Notes: a model not told the origin generated them from the letters alone. A DNA stretch of 64,000 nt from Neocallimastix lanati (nom. inval.) (GCA_016946835.1 JACVTC010000085.1:62001-126000); one strand, 5' to 3'. Positions 1-12,146 are shown, counted from the stretch's first letter. Numbers and translations are program-made.

Positions 1-541
1 GTTATCATTAATTACATAATTATTATTAATATTTAAATTTTGAGAAGAATCATTAATTTTAGTACTGTCCTTAGAAATACTTGTCTTTAAATTCTTTCAA
101 ACTTTAGGTTTTAATATTTTCTTTTTATATAAATCAACTTCTTCTTCTACTTCATCTTTCTCTTCTTCATCTTTTGGAAAATATCGTATTTACTAGTCGT
201 ATTCGCTTTAGCTTTCTTAATTTCCGTTCCAGCATCTAAAGAGAATTCCTTTCTTTTGACAGCATCAATTAAATATTTCTTCTTCTCAGGAATGTTATTG
301 GAATTTAAGGGAGAACGTTCCCTCCCTCTTAGTAGTTTAACCGTTCATTTGGGACATTAGCTGAACCACTTGGTTCTTCATTAAGGATTCTTTGATATTT
401 CAAATATTCAATATGATTAAATTTTGGACAATTGTATTTCTTGTAACCTTCTTCGTTATAAAAATAGCACATTTGTACTCTATATTTACTTTTATTTCCA
501 TCATAATTCAAATTATTATTTTTGAAATTGATATAAAACAA
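1..541 (-). pseudogene. gag relic (gypsy family A type)
   Basis: A reverse-strand gag C-terminal relic. Residues 24-38 of the open part (329-541) have the spacing of a CCHC zinc knuckle (C-x2-x-x4-x-x4-C), but the second Cys and the His are both Tyr (reads CYFYNEEGYKKYNC). Downstream on the same strand, after stops and a shift, coding-like sequence continues to about position 100 with Lys/Glu-rich text such as KKYLIDAVKRKEFSLDA. This aligns by eye with the region after the knuckle in G1 (DVIIAAAKRSRDEKYA). It is probably another copy of the G1 family in opposite orientation. It is not functional. Confidence 0.55.
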
Positions 542-780
542 ATTTGTTTAGCAACATATTTGTATATTTAATAATAATTATTAAATATTAAATTTATATC
601 TCTTCTGTCAATAATAATATTTGAAATAATTTCTTATTCAGATATTATTCAATATTCATATATATATTATTAATTATAATATTAAATATATTAAATTAAA
701 TAGTTAATTTCTTCTAAATATAAATAATAAGAATATTATTATTATATGTAACTTAAATATTCTTATTTATTTTAATAGCG
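529..780 (+). repeat. LTR fragment, copia C1 type
   Basis: About 250 bp nearly identical to the 3' LTR of copia C1 (11,692-11,937), sharing TAGCAACATATTTGTATATT and the following AT-rich block. It begins just where the reverse gag relic ends. It is read as a truncated or solo LTR. Positions 781-1,048 are AT-rich leader without recognisable content. Confidence 0.7.
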
Positions 781-1048
781 TTAGCAATAGCAAAATAAAA
801 AAAAATAAAAAAAGAGTAGAATAATAATTTATTTCACAATAGATTTTATAAAATTTAAAATAAATTAAAAGATCAGTTAAAAAAGAAAATTATTATATAT
901 ATATAAATACATATTTTCATATTTAATAATAATTAGGAATAGAATATAAAATAAATTTATATATAAAGTGTTATTGGTATTTATTATTAATTATTAAACC
1001 CAAAAACGCAATAACGAATTAAATAAAAAAAATTTTTATTTTTCTTTT

Positions 1049-2103
1049 ATGAGAGATACTAGTAGCAGTAGTAGTAATAGTAGTAGTTTCAGGAGTATTA
1101 GAAGCACTATGTCGGATATAGATACAAAGACTCTTCCAAGGATAGGTGGTCCTCGCAGAGACGCGGAGATCTGGCAGTTCCGAATAGAACAATGGTTTAA
1201 AAGGGAAGGGATAACTAACGACGAAGATAAGTTTAGTTATATTATTTCTTCTGCAGAAGATGATCTTGTAAGAGTACTAAAAATGAAAGAAAATGAATTA
1301 GGTAAAACTCCCACATTAGATGAATGTGTTGAAGTTATTAAAAAGAAATATTGGCGAGAGAATAAAAAGGAAGATAAACTCAGATAGTTCAAACGTATGA
1401 CTATAGAACCAAGAGAAACTGTCTACGATTTTAACACAAGATATTTGAATTTATATGATTTATTTGATAATGAAGATAGAGCTTCAATTTCAGTCATTGA
1501 CTATGAGAATGCTCTTAGACCAAGGCAATAAGTATATGAGAAAATAGCAATAGAAGAATACAAATCATTAGAGGATGCATGTAGTCAAGCTGAAAAATAT
1601 GAAAACATTCTACAAGAATCTAATTTTAATAATAATAACAGTAGTAGAAAGGAAAGAATTCATTTCAATAATTATAATAAAAATAATTATCATAATAATT
1701 CATTTTCTAATAATGGTTATAATTATAACAATCCTTGGAATAGAACTAGTGGTAGAAATCCTAGAAACTATAGGAATACTCCAACGAATATGTCTCCAAA
1801 TTTCATTCATAGAAATAATCATAATATGCCAAATAATTTTAATAACAATGGAATCAATAATCCATATAATATAAATAATAATTATTTAAATAATAGAAAC
1901 AATAATAATTATAAAATTAACAACGATCAGATACCTAATATTGATGGAATGGATGACTTGGTAAATAGAATGCAGAGCTTATAGATTGAAAAACATGCTA
2001 CTTCTGTAATCGATCTGGTCATCTTGTTAAGGATTGTGCCGAATTAGCCAAAATTAAACAAGATCCAAACTTTATGAATTATTTTAATTTACAAAAAAAT
2101 TGA
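1049..2103 (+). pseudogene. gag: gypsy G1 gag
   Basis: Capsid/nucleocapsid region of Ty3/gypsy element G1. The open start (Ser-rich N-terminus, then PRIGGPRRDAEIWQFRIEQW) runs to a TAG at 1,385-1,387. The frame then continues past a TAA near 1,529 through an Asn-rich stretch to a canonical zinc knuckle near 1,998-2,039, CYFCNRSGHLVKDC (C-x2-C-x4-H-x4-C), and ends at a TGA near 2,103. The start at 1,049 is chosen because the second copy (G2, from about 54,190) is collinear from the same point. Stops and frame changes make it non-coding as it stands. The role would be packaging element RNA in cytoplasmic virus-like particles. Confidence 0.8.
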
Positions 2104-3290
2104 ATAATGGAAGAAGGCAAACTTCCCATAATCAAATTGCCACTTCCCCAGTAATAACTGCAGCAACATGGAACACTAATTATGATGTAATTATTGCTGC
2201 AGCAAAACGTAGTAGAGATGAAAAATATGCGTCTCTACCTAAGGCAAAAAGAAATTTTAAAAACAATAATGATATTAAAATAAATGATTACAATAACAAT
2301 ATAAATGAAAATAACAATATAGATTTAACTATCAGTAATAATGTTAACAATAATATCTTATACAATTTACGAAATCGGAAAATTTTAAAACCAAATTTAA
2401 ATAACAATATTAAGAATAGCATTAAAAATAAAGGAAGTAATAAATAATAATAATATTAATGAAAATTTAATTAATAATAATTCAAGTAATTATATTATCA
2501 ATAATGATACACCCAACTTGACTACAAATAATAATAATAAAAATAATAATAATAATAAAAATAATAATAAAAATAATAATAAAAATAATAATAAAAATAA
2601 TAATAAAAACATTTTGGAAAATAAAATTGATATAGATTCAATGGAATTAAATATACCTGTATCTAATATTAGTAATAAATTTAACAAAAAAATAATAGAA
2701 CAAAAATATTGGAACAAAATAATAAGAAGGAAAAAACTACTAGAGTAGGCCAAATCATTAAATTATTGAGTATTGAACCTTATGATATCATAGAAGATTT
2801 ACAAAATACCCCAGCAACATTACTGTGTCCCAATTAATAGGTATAAGTAGTACCCTACGTTCGGATATCACTAAAAGTTTTTACAAAGATAAGAACTGAG
2901 GATGATGATGCAGTGGTAGGATGTGCAGAATATCATAATGATATAGAAGAATTTGAAATAGTAAATAATCCTACCCATTGCTACACTACAAGAGAAATTC
3001 AAGAACAAGATATCGCTATAGTCAATGGTACAGTTAATGGTCATTCTGTTGCTGTATTAATTGATGGTGGTAGTAATACAAATTTGGTAACCAGAAATTT
3101 TCTAAATAAAAATATTAAAAATTATACCATAGTTGGTTCTACTTCTGGTAGAGTGCAACAGGCATTATCCAACACGGAAGAACGCGTTTATGAAATGGTA
3201 AAATTAAAAGTACAAATTGGTAATCTCAAAATTAATGCTATCTTTAGAATTTTTGATAATGACGACTCTATTTATAATAATTAATTTAAA
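2104..3290 (+). pseudogene. gypsy G1 Asn-rich linker and protease
   Basis: The region after gag carries a KYASLPKAKR motif, then long AAT/AAC-rich stretches encoding poly-Asn (microsatellite at 2,526-2,610). From 2,913 an open segment of 123 codons holds the aspartic protease: VNGTVNGHSVAVLIDGGSNTN-like text, in which the active-site triad reads Asp-Gly-Gly where DSG or DTG is usual. The altered second residue and flanking stops suggest a dead protease. The role would be maturation of Gag-Pol. Confidence 0.7.
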
Positions 3291-5115
3291 AATACTAGCA
3301 AATTATAAATTATTAGTAGATGCAGATAGTAAATATTTATACATAAAAAGTGGTACTAATAGTGTTAATGATGTGTTTACCTTTAGTACGGTCCCATTGG
3401 CTCCTTTGGAAGACGTGCAGGAACTTCATACACAGTCTATGTTTTTCTATATATTAGAGAATAAAATTAGTATTAATAATGTATTTAGTACCAATAAAAT
3501 TAATACAACTAATAATAATAAAATGTTGGAAGAATTAATTAGCAATATGGATATCAAAGATGGAAATTTTAAAAATGAATATAAATCTATATTAACTTCA
3601 TATTCAGATGTAATAGCTATATTTAGTGATGATTTAGAGCCATCAAAATTGCAACCTCATCATATTGAATTACTAGAAGGTAGTAAAACAATAAAACAAA
3701 AAACATACAGAATTTCCCAGATACAACTTTGAGCACTAAAAGAAGGATTAAAAAAACTAATAGACAAAGGATTAATTGCACCTTCTTATTCACCTTGGTC
3801 TTCATCTATTGTTCTAGTACCAAAGAAAAATGGTAGATGGAGACTGTGCATAGATTATAGATTATTAAATAAAATAACAAAAAAAGATGCCTATGCCATC
3901 CCTATAATTCAAGAAATGTTTGACGGATTGAAAGATGCAGTAATATTTTCTACTATTGATCTTTTTAGTAGGTGTCATCAGATACCTATGTATGAAAATG
4001 ACCAAGAAATTTCTTCTTTTACTACTAAGTTTGGAAATTATTACTTAAAGGTAATGCCTTTTGGATTGACTAATGTACCGGCAACCTTCCAACTCGAAAT
4101 GAATAGGATTTTCTTTGACTTAGTTAATAAATGTGTTCAAATTTATCTAGATGATATTATTGTTTATTCACCATCCATTGAACAACATTTAATCGACCTA
4201 GAGGATGTATTTAAAATTAATAGAAAATTTAAATTAAAAATGAACATTGAGAAATGTCATTTTTGTGTTTTTGAAGTGGAGGCTTTAGGACATAAGATTT
4301 CAAACAAAGGATTATTACCACTAGAAAAGAAGATAGATGCAATAGAAAAAATTGGATAATCCCTCTAATGTTACGGAATTACGTTCTTTTCTTGGAATGG
4401 TGGGTTACTATAGAAATTTTATTGAAAATTATGCTACATTAACTTCCCCATTATGCAAATTATTAAGGAAAAAATCTACTTTTGAATGGACTAATGAGCA
4501 TACTACTAGCATAGAAAAATTGAAGGAAGATCTTTGTAAAGCACCTATTTTGTGTTATCTTTGTTACGATAAACCACTTATTATACGTACTGATGCTAGT
4601 TATCAAGGAATTGGTAGTATTTTATTGCAATTATATAATGATGAAGTAGACTACTCAGTATTTTATATTAGTCGTTCCCTGCATAAGTCAGAGTTTAATT
4701 ACCAAATAACAGAGTTAGAAGGTACTGCGGCATATTTTTGTGTAAATAAATTTAAACATTATATATTAGGTAATCCGTTCCAAACAATATTATATACTGA
4801 TCATCAACCTTTAGTTCCTATCATTATGAAATGCGAACCTAATACTAGTAAACACGCTGGTTGGTGTGATTTATTTAGTCAATTATAAGTAAAAGTTGTC
4901 CACCAACCAGGAAAAAGGAATATTATTGCTGATGCATTATCTCGAATTAGAAAAAAAGAAAATATTGTAGTAAGTGTTATTGTTGAAGAAAATAATAACA
5001 ATTTGGAAAATAATATTGAAAATAATAATAATAATGTTGATGAAAATAATGTGGAAATTACTGGTAATAACAATAACGAAAATGATCAATCAAACTTTTT
5101 AGACGAGGTCTAAGA
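3291..5115 (+). pseudogene. pol: gypsy G1 reverse transcriptase and RNase H
   Basis: The longest surviving gypsy polymerase in the window. Reading across three stops (near 3,732, 4,359 and 4,888) gives in order: a pre-RT region (DLEPSKLQPHHIELLEG), PWSSSIVLVPKKNGRWRLCIDYR, the RT core with MPFGLTN and the catalytic YLDDII (about 4,144-4,161), the connection GHKISNKGLLP and FLGMVGYYRNFI, then RNase H with RTDASYQGIGSIL, ISRSLHKSEFNY and ILYTDHQPLVP, ending in the usual HQPGKRNIIADALSR. An Asn/Glu-rich tail (4,980-5,110) follows. The catalytic aspartates of RT and RNase H are kept; only a few stops break it, so it is a fairly young copy. Confidence 0.9.
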
Positions 5116-5199
5116 TGAAAAATATATCTCTGAATTTATGAAAAAGTTTTTAAATGATAGAATTATAACTATTGATGATAAAAAATTTATATCCGAGAC

Positions 5200-5607
5200 A
5201 AAGATAAACTTAGATTAGTTATAGACGATTATCTGGAAAAAGATTAAAATAACTGGAATGGCTCACAGAATTGACCATGAGATCTTGCAAAAGACATATG
5301 AAAGAATTAAAACAAAACTATTATTGGAAAAATATGCTTTTAGATATAAAAAATATATTTCTATTTGTAAAATTTGTCAACTGAATCGGTCTGAACCTTT
5401 GTCTAATTTAGTAGAAGTATTTCGGACTCCTGTAGAAGCTCCTTTTGTAAGAATGGGATTGAATATTATAGGACCTTTAAAGACTACTACCCAAGGTAAT
5501 ACCTATATCATCGTTTGCGTAGATTATTTTACGTTGTGGACAGAAGCTGAAGCTTATCCAACTGTTACCTCTCAAAATGTATTTCATATCAAATATTTAT
5601 TGTAATA
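5200..5607 (+). pseudogene. gypsy G1 integrase, truncated
   Basis: Integrase N-terminal zinc-binding region (MAHRIDHEILQKTYERIK ... CKICQLNRSE; His and Cys pairs visible) and the start of the catalytic core: VRMGLNIIGPL, where the family's first motif normally reads LGxDIIGPL, then YIIVCVDYFTLWTEAEAYP. It stops at 5,607, so the second Asp and the Glu of the DDE triad and the whole C-terminus are missing. At 5,580-5,650 the sequence changes to a repeat also present at 36,855 and 38,228, so truncation by another element is likely. Confidence 0.85.
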
Positions 5608-5639
5608 GGTCTTTATTGTACTTAATATTAAAATTAAAT

Positions 5640-6208
5640 TTTGGTTCATTTATGAAATAATAACGTTTAAGTTAAATAATGTCGTTTACTTGGGGATTAG
5701 ATCCATACCAAGTTCTTCTGTCACTATATTTTATAAAATCTTCTTTGGCTTTGTTAAATGTTGTTTCAGTGCATCGAAGTGGGAAGCTCAATCTCTTGCA
5801 GAGGGATTGAAGCATTATCCTGAAGGAGAATAGGAGGGGAATCTATTAAACAGTTAGGATGAAATCCATAGTTGGCTAGAAATGTGGATTTTCCAATAAA
5901 CTTATATGAATTGAATTATTGTAAGCGAATTCACACAACGGAAGATAAAAGCACCATTCATTTTGAGCGGAAGAACAATAACATCGAAGATATTGCTCAG
6001 TTATTGCATTAGCCCTTTCCACTAAACTGTTAGATTGCTGATGATGGATAGCCGAGCAAAGTGAAGTCCAGAATTCCGAGAAAAATTGGGAGCCATAATA
6101 CGAAACAATAATATTGGGGAAGTCATGATATCGAAAGATGTTGAAGAAGAGGAGTTTAGCTATAAGATCCGCGGATGGGACATCAGTACAAGGCACTAAA
6201 TGAGCCAT
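5640..6208 (-). pseudogene. gypsy G3 integrase, catalytic residues changed
   Basis: Reverse-strand Ty3/gypsy integrase core, open for 110 codons (5,876-6,208) and readable a little beyond both ends. Upstream text CIIVASNHLTKMAHLVP corresponds to the VVDRLTKMAHF motif of the family, with Asp replaced by Asn. The usual SDRGxQF reads SYYGSQF, so the second Asp is also lost, whereas ERANAITEQYLRCY keeps the Glu region. After 5,876 it continues as NPHFLANYGFHP in the C-terminal region before decaying near 5,640. The integrase is inactive. It follows gag directly (next entry), so protease, RT and RNase H are absent. Confidence 0.8.
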
Positions 6209-6234
6209 TTTTGTTAAATGGTTCGATGCAACTA

Positions 6235-7015
6235 TTATACAAGGGCAATTTTGTTCTTATTTTTGAAGTTACTGGAATGATTCACGGTTTTATTTAACTC
6301 ATGTCTCTTTTTATTAAAGGATTTATTTCTTCCTCCATTCTTATTATTAAATGATTTTTGTCGTAAGTAACTTTCCAGGTAGCATTTTTTATCTATTCCA
6401 ATTATAATATTTGTTGCATCAAATAAAGTTTCCGGTTTTTTGACTTTGTCAAATTCTTCACGTACCTTATTAATTAATCCTTTCTCTATTATGTCGATTA
6501 GTACCGAATCCGTCCATCTCAACCTAGAAGCTAATTTTCGGAATTCAATAGTGTAATTTGCAACGTTTCCTAACTGATTTGGCCTCAAGTTCCACAATTT
6601 TTCCATGATCACGTACTTCTGTTTCCTTTCTTCTCCTACATCGAAATTTTCTAAGAGAAGTTTCGGAACTTATCAAACTCCAAGTGTTTTAAAGTTCCAT
6701 CAGTTAATAAAGAAAGACCCCATCTTCTGGTAATTCCACTAAGCTTGTTAATAACAAAAGCGATTTTTGATTCATCATCTTGATATGAATTTGGATGATT
6801 TTTAAAGAAGTCCTCACTTTGGATAATTGCTTCCAAAGCGTTTGGCTTGTTTTTTCTTTCGTTTTCGTTGAGAAGTACACCATTAGGAGAAAAGAAACCA
6901 GAGATGAAATTAGTAATTGCGGAAATGAGCTTAGAAGTATTGGCATCTTGAATTCCTTAACTTGTTGTGTGTTCAGTTAGGTTGCTTGAGTTGCATTTAT
7001 TATTATTGAATTCCA
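6235..7015 (-). pseudogene. gag: gypsy G3 gag
   Basis: Reverse-strand gag beginning MEFNNNKCNSSN at 7,015, with a stop after 18 codons, then the capsid core DALEAIIQSEDFFKNHPNSYQDDESKIAFVINKLSG-like text and a second open block (6,235-6,612) with NYTIEFRKLASRLRW, the usual gag hydrophobic-aromatic pattern. A Lys/Asn-rich basic tail follows; no zinc knuckle is seen before the sequence passes into integrase at about 6,235. The junction therefore removes the nucleocapsid end, protease, RT and RNase H. Confidence 0.8.
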
Positions 7016-7245
7016 TTTTTTCCTAAATATAATAAATAAATATAAATATATATAATAAAAAAGAAAAGATAGATCAGTGTAGTATAAAAATATAGATTAT
7101 TAAAAAGAAATAATAATTCAGAAAATTAATTCTAAAATAAGGCTTCTGAATTAATATATATATATGCATTTTTTTTTAATAATAAATATTTTCTAATAAT
7201 TTTTTTTTATTATTTTTTTTACATATATATAAATTTATTTATTTA

Positions 7246-7379
7246 TTGTTATTAACTAATTAACTAAAACTGATATACCTAATTTTTTTTTGTTTATTAT
7301 TAACTAATTAACTATTAATTTTTTTTTACTTGTTTATTAATAACTAATTATCTATTACTGAATTTTTTCTTATTATTAT
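7246..7379. repeat. degenerate tandem repeat, AT-rich spacer
   Basis: Three degenerate copies of a roughly 50-bp unit built on TTATTAACTAATTAACTATTA with poly-T stretches, immediately before the C1 5' LTR. The rest of 7,021-7,245 is AT-rich with no recognisable feature. Confidence 0.5.
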
Positions 7380-8036
7380 TGATAAGTATTATTGATATAA
7401 AGCAAATATGTGTAGTAACATATTTGTATATTTAATAATAAATATTAAATATTAAATTTATATCTTTTTGATAATAATTATTTTATTTTATTTCGATATG
7501 TATCGTTATAATTGTAATAATTATAACACTTTAATTCATAAAATTAATATAGTTCTATATATTAAAATATATAATTAATATAATACCTATTTCTTATAAA
7601 TAGATTAGATTATTTATATTAAAAATAGGGAACTCTCTTGTAAATTTTAGGAATTAGAATTATTATTTTAATTGTACGAATATTATAATTTTATTAATAA
7701 AATCTACTAAACTACCATTATTTAAAACCCACTGCTTATAAATTATTGCACATAAAAGTCCCTCATATCATTATCAATATTATATGAACATTTTGCATAA
7801 CATATCTAATACGCCACATTAAGCCTCATTAATTACAACTTTATTTGTAAATAGTTTTTATAGTTTAATTAAATTTTATTATTGTCTATGTTTTTTGTTT
7901 TTTCTTTGTCTTTCTGAAATATAAATTATATAAATATATTATTATTAATAATAATAAATAAATAAATATATTAAATAAATATATAATGAGTATTATCTTG
8001 GTGATCTATGAACCCACAACTTTGAAACTTTGAACA
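7380..8036 (+). repeat. copia C1 5' LTR
   Basis: Starts TGATAAGTATTATTG and ends TTGAACA immediately before the primer-binding site. Its first 80 bp match the start of the 3' LTR at 11,678. It shares the block GCACATAAAAGTCCC with 53,110 and 53,690, and the block at about 7,790-7,850 (ATGAACATTTTGCATAAC) is found inverted in the C4 LTR near 63,250-63,320. Length 657 bp. Confidence 0.8.
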
Positions 8037-8050
8037 GATTAAGAGTCTCA
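8037..8050 (+). other. C1 primer-binding site, tRNA-Lys(CUU) anticodon arm
   Basis: GATTAAGAGTCTCA directly follows the LTR terminal CA. Its complement TGAGACTCTTAATC reads as a 5-bp anticodon stem (TGAGA/TCTCA), a 7-base loop CTCTTAA and anticodon CTT, i.e. tRNA-Lys(CUU). The same site follows the LTRs of C2 and C4, and with one change of C3. Confidence 0.75.
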
Positions 8051-8133
8051 TCGACTCAAGAGACAACTCGAAAAAATATTTGAATTATTAAGAAATACTA
8101 AATTTTAATATATAATACTCTAATAAATTTAAA

Positions 8134-9254
8134 ATGGGAAGAAAGAAATTTTCTAAGATAAATATAAATGATAACAGTTCCCAATCGTCACGCATTAATG
8201 AAGATGAGACAAGCCAACGTGCTACTGAAAGAACATCTTCTATAAGCCATACAACAGTGTAAAAAGGTAAAATCACCAATACTGTAATAATTGATATGAC
8301 GAAAAAAATCTGTATTTAATTACACTAATTTTGGTTTAACAAATGAAAATTTCCCAAGATGGTTTAGAGCTTTAAAAAAACATTTAACTACATTAAAGTT
8401 AATTCAATATATCAATCAAAATATCAATCTAAGAGATATAGATGAAATCCAAATTCAAGATGATAGTGCCATTTAAACCATTATCAAAAACAGCCGTAAT
8501 GATGCATCAAGTAAATTTCTTATTGACTGTGATACTGCTTTCGAGATGATCAAAGAGCTAAGAAACAGGTTTGAACAGTCAGGACCATCAAAGCTATATG
8601 AAATTGGATATAAAATTAAAACATTAAAATTAGAAAATAATGATTGCAAATTATACTTATATAATTTAAATACGCTATTTGATTCACATAGAAAGGAAGC
8701 TGATAAATTCGACAAGTCAAAATTGGACGAACAAACAAAAATTTTATTCGCAGCCGATGAACTTGTCAAAATTGGTATCCATCCCATAAATTTAATACAA
8801 TTTAAAGATTTTAACAATCTAAAAAAATGAAGTTACTGAAATGGAACTATTCATTAAAAGATATAAAGAAATGAAGAAAATTGACATAAATCAAAATCAA
8901 GATAGCCAAGTAAACAATATTAAGAAAAATATTAATAATAACTCAAAGAATAAAAATTTAGAAGAAAAGAACGAAGAAAATTATTGTTACATATGTCATA
9001 AATCAGGACATACTACAGATTCTTTCTTCTTTAATAATTTAAGAAAAAATAAAACCAAATCTGAAGAAAATTATATTAACTTAAAAAATAATAACAATAG
9101 AAGATTCAGAAGAGAAAGAAATAAAAATTATCATAGCAATAACATAAACAATAAAATGGAAAAAATCAATAACAATTCCGAAGCTACCTCTGAATCTAGT
9201 GATGAAGAAGATATAAATTTATGTTTATTAAATTATTTACTGAAAATAATTTAA
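8134..9254 (+). pseudogene. gag: copia C1 gag
   Basis: Starts MGRKKFSKININDN at 8,134 with a stop after about 42 codons. The conserved gag part then reads FGLTNENFPRWFRALKKHL, homologous by eye to C2 (FKLTAENFPRWYRALKRHL), and continues in open blocks 8,546-8,830 and 8,841-9,254. The zinc knuckle is YCYICHKSGHTTDSFFF: two Cys and His are in place but the last Cys is Phe. C2 has also lost this Cys (Arg there). Several stops and shifts make it inactive. Confidence 0.8.
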
Positions 9255-9800
9255 TAAACCATATTAAACAAAATTCAAAATCAAGTGAAGAAATTGAATG
9301 AATAATTGATTCTAGATGTCCCATTAATCTAACTAAGAAGATAAATAATTTACAAAATATAAAGGATATCAATAATAAATTAATAACATATCCAAATGAC
9401 AAAACAGAAAAGATTAAAATGGTAGGAAAATACTTGGAAAATTTTAATAACGTCTATTTAAAGGTATTCTATACTGAAAATATTAAGAATAACTTAATAT
9501 CAACATATCATTTAATGTTAAATGGTCATGCTTTAATAATTGACTTTGACAATATTAAAAACATAGATCGTTTAGAAATATTTAAAAATAACAAACTAAT
9601 TTCCACTATATATGCCAATAATGATCACTTATTTACTATAAATACTAATAATTTTAGTAAATTAAAATTATTTAATCAATTAAATGTTACTGATTTTGAT
9701 TACGAGGCATACAAGACTTGGACACTTTAATAATAATAAAAATATTCAAAATTATGTCTTAGAACATACTAATTTACATAATAAAAGGGATTGTCCATAA
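9255..9800 (+). pseudogene. copia C1 protease and pre-integrase
   Basis: Protease active site reads IIDSRCPINLT, where DSG would be expected, so it is presumably dead. It is followed by an open segment (9,419-9,730) with NNLISTYHLMLNGHALIIDFDN, collinear with the C2 protease C-terminal region, and then the GAG-pre-integrase region (HARLGHFNN in C2, partly shifted here) with a CxxC near 9,800. Confidence 0.7.
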
Positions 9801-9815
9801 TGCAATATCTGTAAA

Positions 9816-10380
9816 ATGAAGAAAAAGCCATTTTACACTTCAATTAATAAATCCACACATCCTCTTCAACTTATACAATCTGATGTTGTTTGTAAACTTA
9901 TTACCTCTTATAATGGTTTTAATTATTACGTAACATTTTTAGATGATTTTTACAGAAAATGCTGGATATACTTATTAATAAACAAATATGATGTGTGTAA
10001 CGTGTTTATTCATTTTCATAAATTAATGAAAAACACCATCAATTATAATATTATTATTTTAAAATCTGATAATGGTAAAGAGTACGACAACGCTCCTCAT
10101 ATCAAGTATCTTGAAGATAATGGTATTGAATTTATTCATTCATTACCAAATTGTACTCAACTGAACGGAACGTCTTAATCAAACTTTGGATAATTGTGTT
10201 AGATCTCTATTATCTTCTTCCAAATTACCTTTAAAATTTTGGGATTCAGCTATTTTATGTGCTTGTAGTCTTTACAACTTAAATCCACATCAAGGTAACA
10301 ATTTACTTATACCTGATGAAGTATTTTTTAATAAATCTGTTGACATTTTTCACTTAAAAAGGTTTTGGTTGTAGAATATA
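9816..10380 (+). pseudogene. copia C1 integrase
   Basis: Integrase core with PLQLIQSDVVCKL (first Asp), LKSDNGKEY (second Asp) and, after a shift near 10,178, the ERLNQTLDNCVR-like segment, followed by LPLKFWDSAILCACSLYNLNPHQGNN and IPDEVFFNKSVDI. These match C2 closely. The catalytic Glu lies at the frame break. The integrase C-terminus and the Asn-rich spacer seen in C2 are missing: at about 10,380 the sequence passes almost directly into RT. Confidence 0.8.
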
Positions 10381-10399
10381 TTTTACAATAATAACAAGA

Positions 10400-11602
10400 A
10401 AAAAAAACTGGAATTTAAAACAATTAGATATAAAGGAAGCTTACTTGAATGCAAAATTAAAAGAAAAAATTTACATGAAATTTCTAAAGGCGATAAAAAT
10501 TACAATAAAGGAAAGTATTGGTTATAAGAAAAGGTACTTTATGGCCTAAAACAAGCAGGTAGAGAATGGTAAAATGAAATCTCTAATTTCTTAACCAATC
10601 TTGGTTTAAATAAAACTAAAACAGATACATGCATATTCATTAAATATAAAAACAATAAATTGTCTTTAACAGTAAGCCTATATGTTGTTGATAATCGCTT
10701 GCGGGTACAAAAGAAGAGATAAAATATCTTTCAAGTAAAATTCAAAATAAATATAAGATGTCAAAATACGAAAATGCTAACAAAATAATTGGAATAAATA
10801 TTATAAAAACCTCTGAAAGTTACAAAATTAATCAAATAGATTATATAGAAAAATTAATTAAAAAATATAACATGAAGAAAACAAAACCAATCAAATATTC
10901 TAGTAGAAAAATTACTAAAGAAGAAAGAGATGATTCTCCAGAAATTGACAAAATAATTTATAAATCAATTATAGGAGAATTATTATTTATTGCAACTAAG
11001 ACAAGACCTGATATCGTTTTCGCAGTAAATCAGGTAGCCAGACATTCAGAACATCCAAAGGAAATTGACTAAAAATCAGTTTATATGATTCCACAATACT
11101 TTAATTCAACAAAAGAAAAATCAATTCATTATAAAGGATATAAAAATATAATGGTTTACAGTGATGCAGATTATACTGAAGATAAAGAAACAAGAAAATC
11201 TACAACTGGTTATATTTTTCTTAATGGAAATAGTCCAATTTCTTGGAAATCACAATTGCAAAAATGTTTAACAATGTCAATAGCAGAAACAGAATTTGTT
11301 AACCTAACTGAATGTACGAAACATGGTATGTGGTTTCACAAATTGTTAGGAGAAATATTCAAAAAGAATTTTATTTTAAAATAAATATTGACAATAAATC
11401 ATGTAAATACATTGTAGAAGATGAAAATTCTGATGCGAGATGTAAACATATGGACATAAAATATAAATATATTAATGAAAAAATAAATAAAGGAAAAGTA
11501 TCATTAAAATATGTTGATACAGAAAATATGATAGCAGACTCATTAACTAAAAACTTTTCAGGTTCAAAAATAAAAATTTTTACTGATTTTATTTTTGATT
11601 AA
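10400..11602 (+). pseudogene. pol: copia C1 reverse transcriptase and RNase H
   Basis: RT begins inside the conserved LDIKEAYLNAKLKE region near 10,420, so its N-terminal part is missing. The YVDDI box is damaged (LYVVDNR near 10,680). From 10,758 it is mostly open: INQIDYIEKLIKKYNMKKTKPI, TRPDIVFAVNQVARHSEHP, then RNase H with YSDADYTEDKETRKSTTGYIFL, SISWKSQLQ-like text, SIAETEFVNLTE (family STAEAEY) and NKSCKYI, ending MIADSLTKNFSG at 11,602. A stop near 11,072 breaks it. Confidence 0.85.
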
Positions 11603-11666
11603 ATAAAAAATTATTAAAAAAAAAAATTTATTTTTAAAAATATTTTTTGAATATATGTAATGCAAA

Positions 11667-11677
11667 TGTAGGGGAAA
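11667..11677 (+). other. C1 polypurine tract
   Basis: TGTAGGGGAAA lies immediately before the LTR start TGTTAAG. C2 has the same motif (GTAGGGGGAA) at its own 3' LTR. It is the plus-strand priming site in Ty1/copia elements. Confidence 0.8.
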
Positions 11678-12146
11678 TGTTAAGTATTAGTGATATAAAA
11701 CAATTATGTGTAGCAACATATTTGTATATTTAATAATAATTATTAAATATTAAATTTATATCTCTTCTGTCAATAATAATATTTGAAATAATTTCTTATT
11801 CATATATTATTCAATATTCATATATATATTATTAATTATAATATTAAATATATTAAATTAAATAGTTAATTTCTTCTAAATATATATAATAAGAATATTA
11901 TTATATATATAACTTAAATATTCTTATTTATTTTATAGTTTATATAAATACATAATATATATTTTATAATATAATGAAATAGTTTTAGTTATTTTAATTA
12001 TAATTAAATATATATATATAGTTGATATTATTTATTATATTCATATTTATTATATAATTATATTATTATATATTTAACTTTATTATTCTTATTTTCATTT
12101 TAAGAATTATATAGTTATATTTATTATTTCCAATATATATTCATTA
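11678..12146 (+). repeat. copia C1 3' LTR, truncated
   Basis: Starts TGTTAAGTATTAG and matches the 5' LTR for its first part. The remainder (about 11,940-12,146) is AT-rich and runs into the C2 LTR, which begins at 12,147, so C2 appears to have inserted into or beside it. Confidence 0.7.

Noticed and set aside
2490-2753. 87-codon reverse ORF, Leu-rich, membrane-like
   Set aside because: Complement of the AAT/AAA microsatellite in the G1 linker; no start context or conservation.
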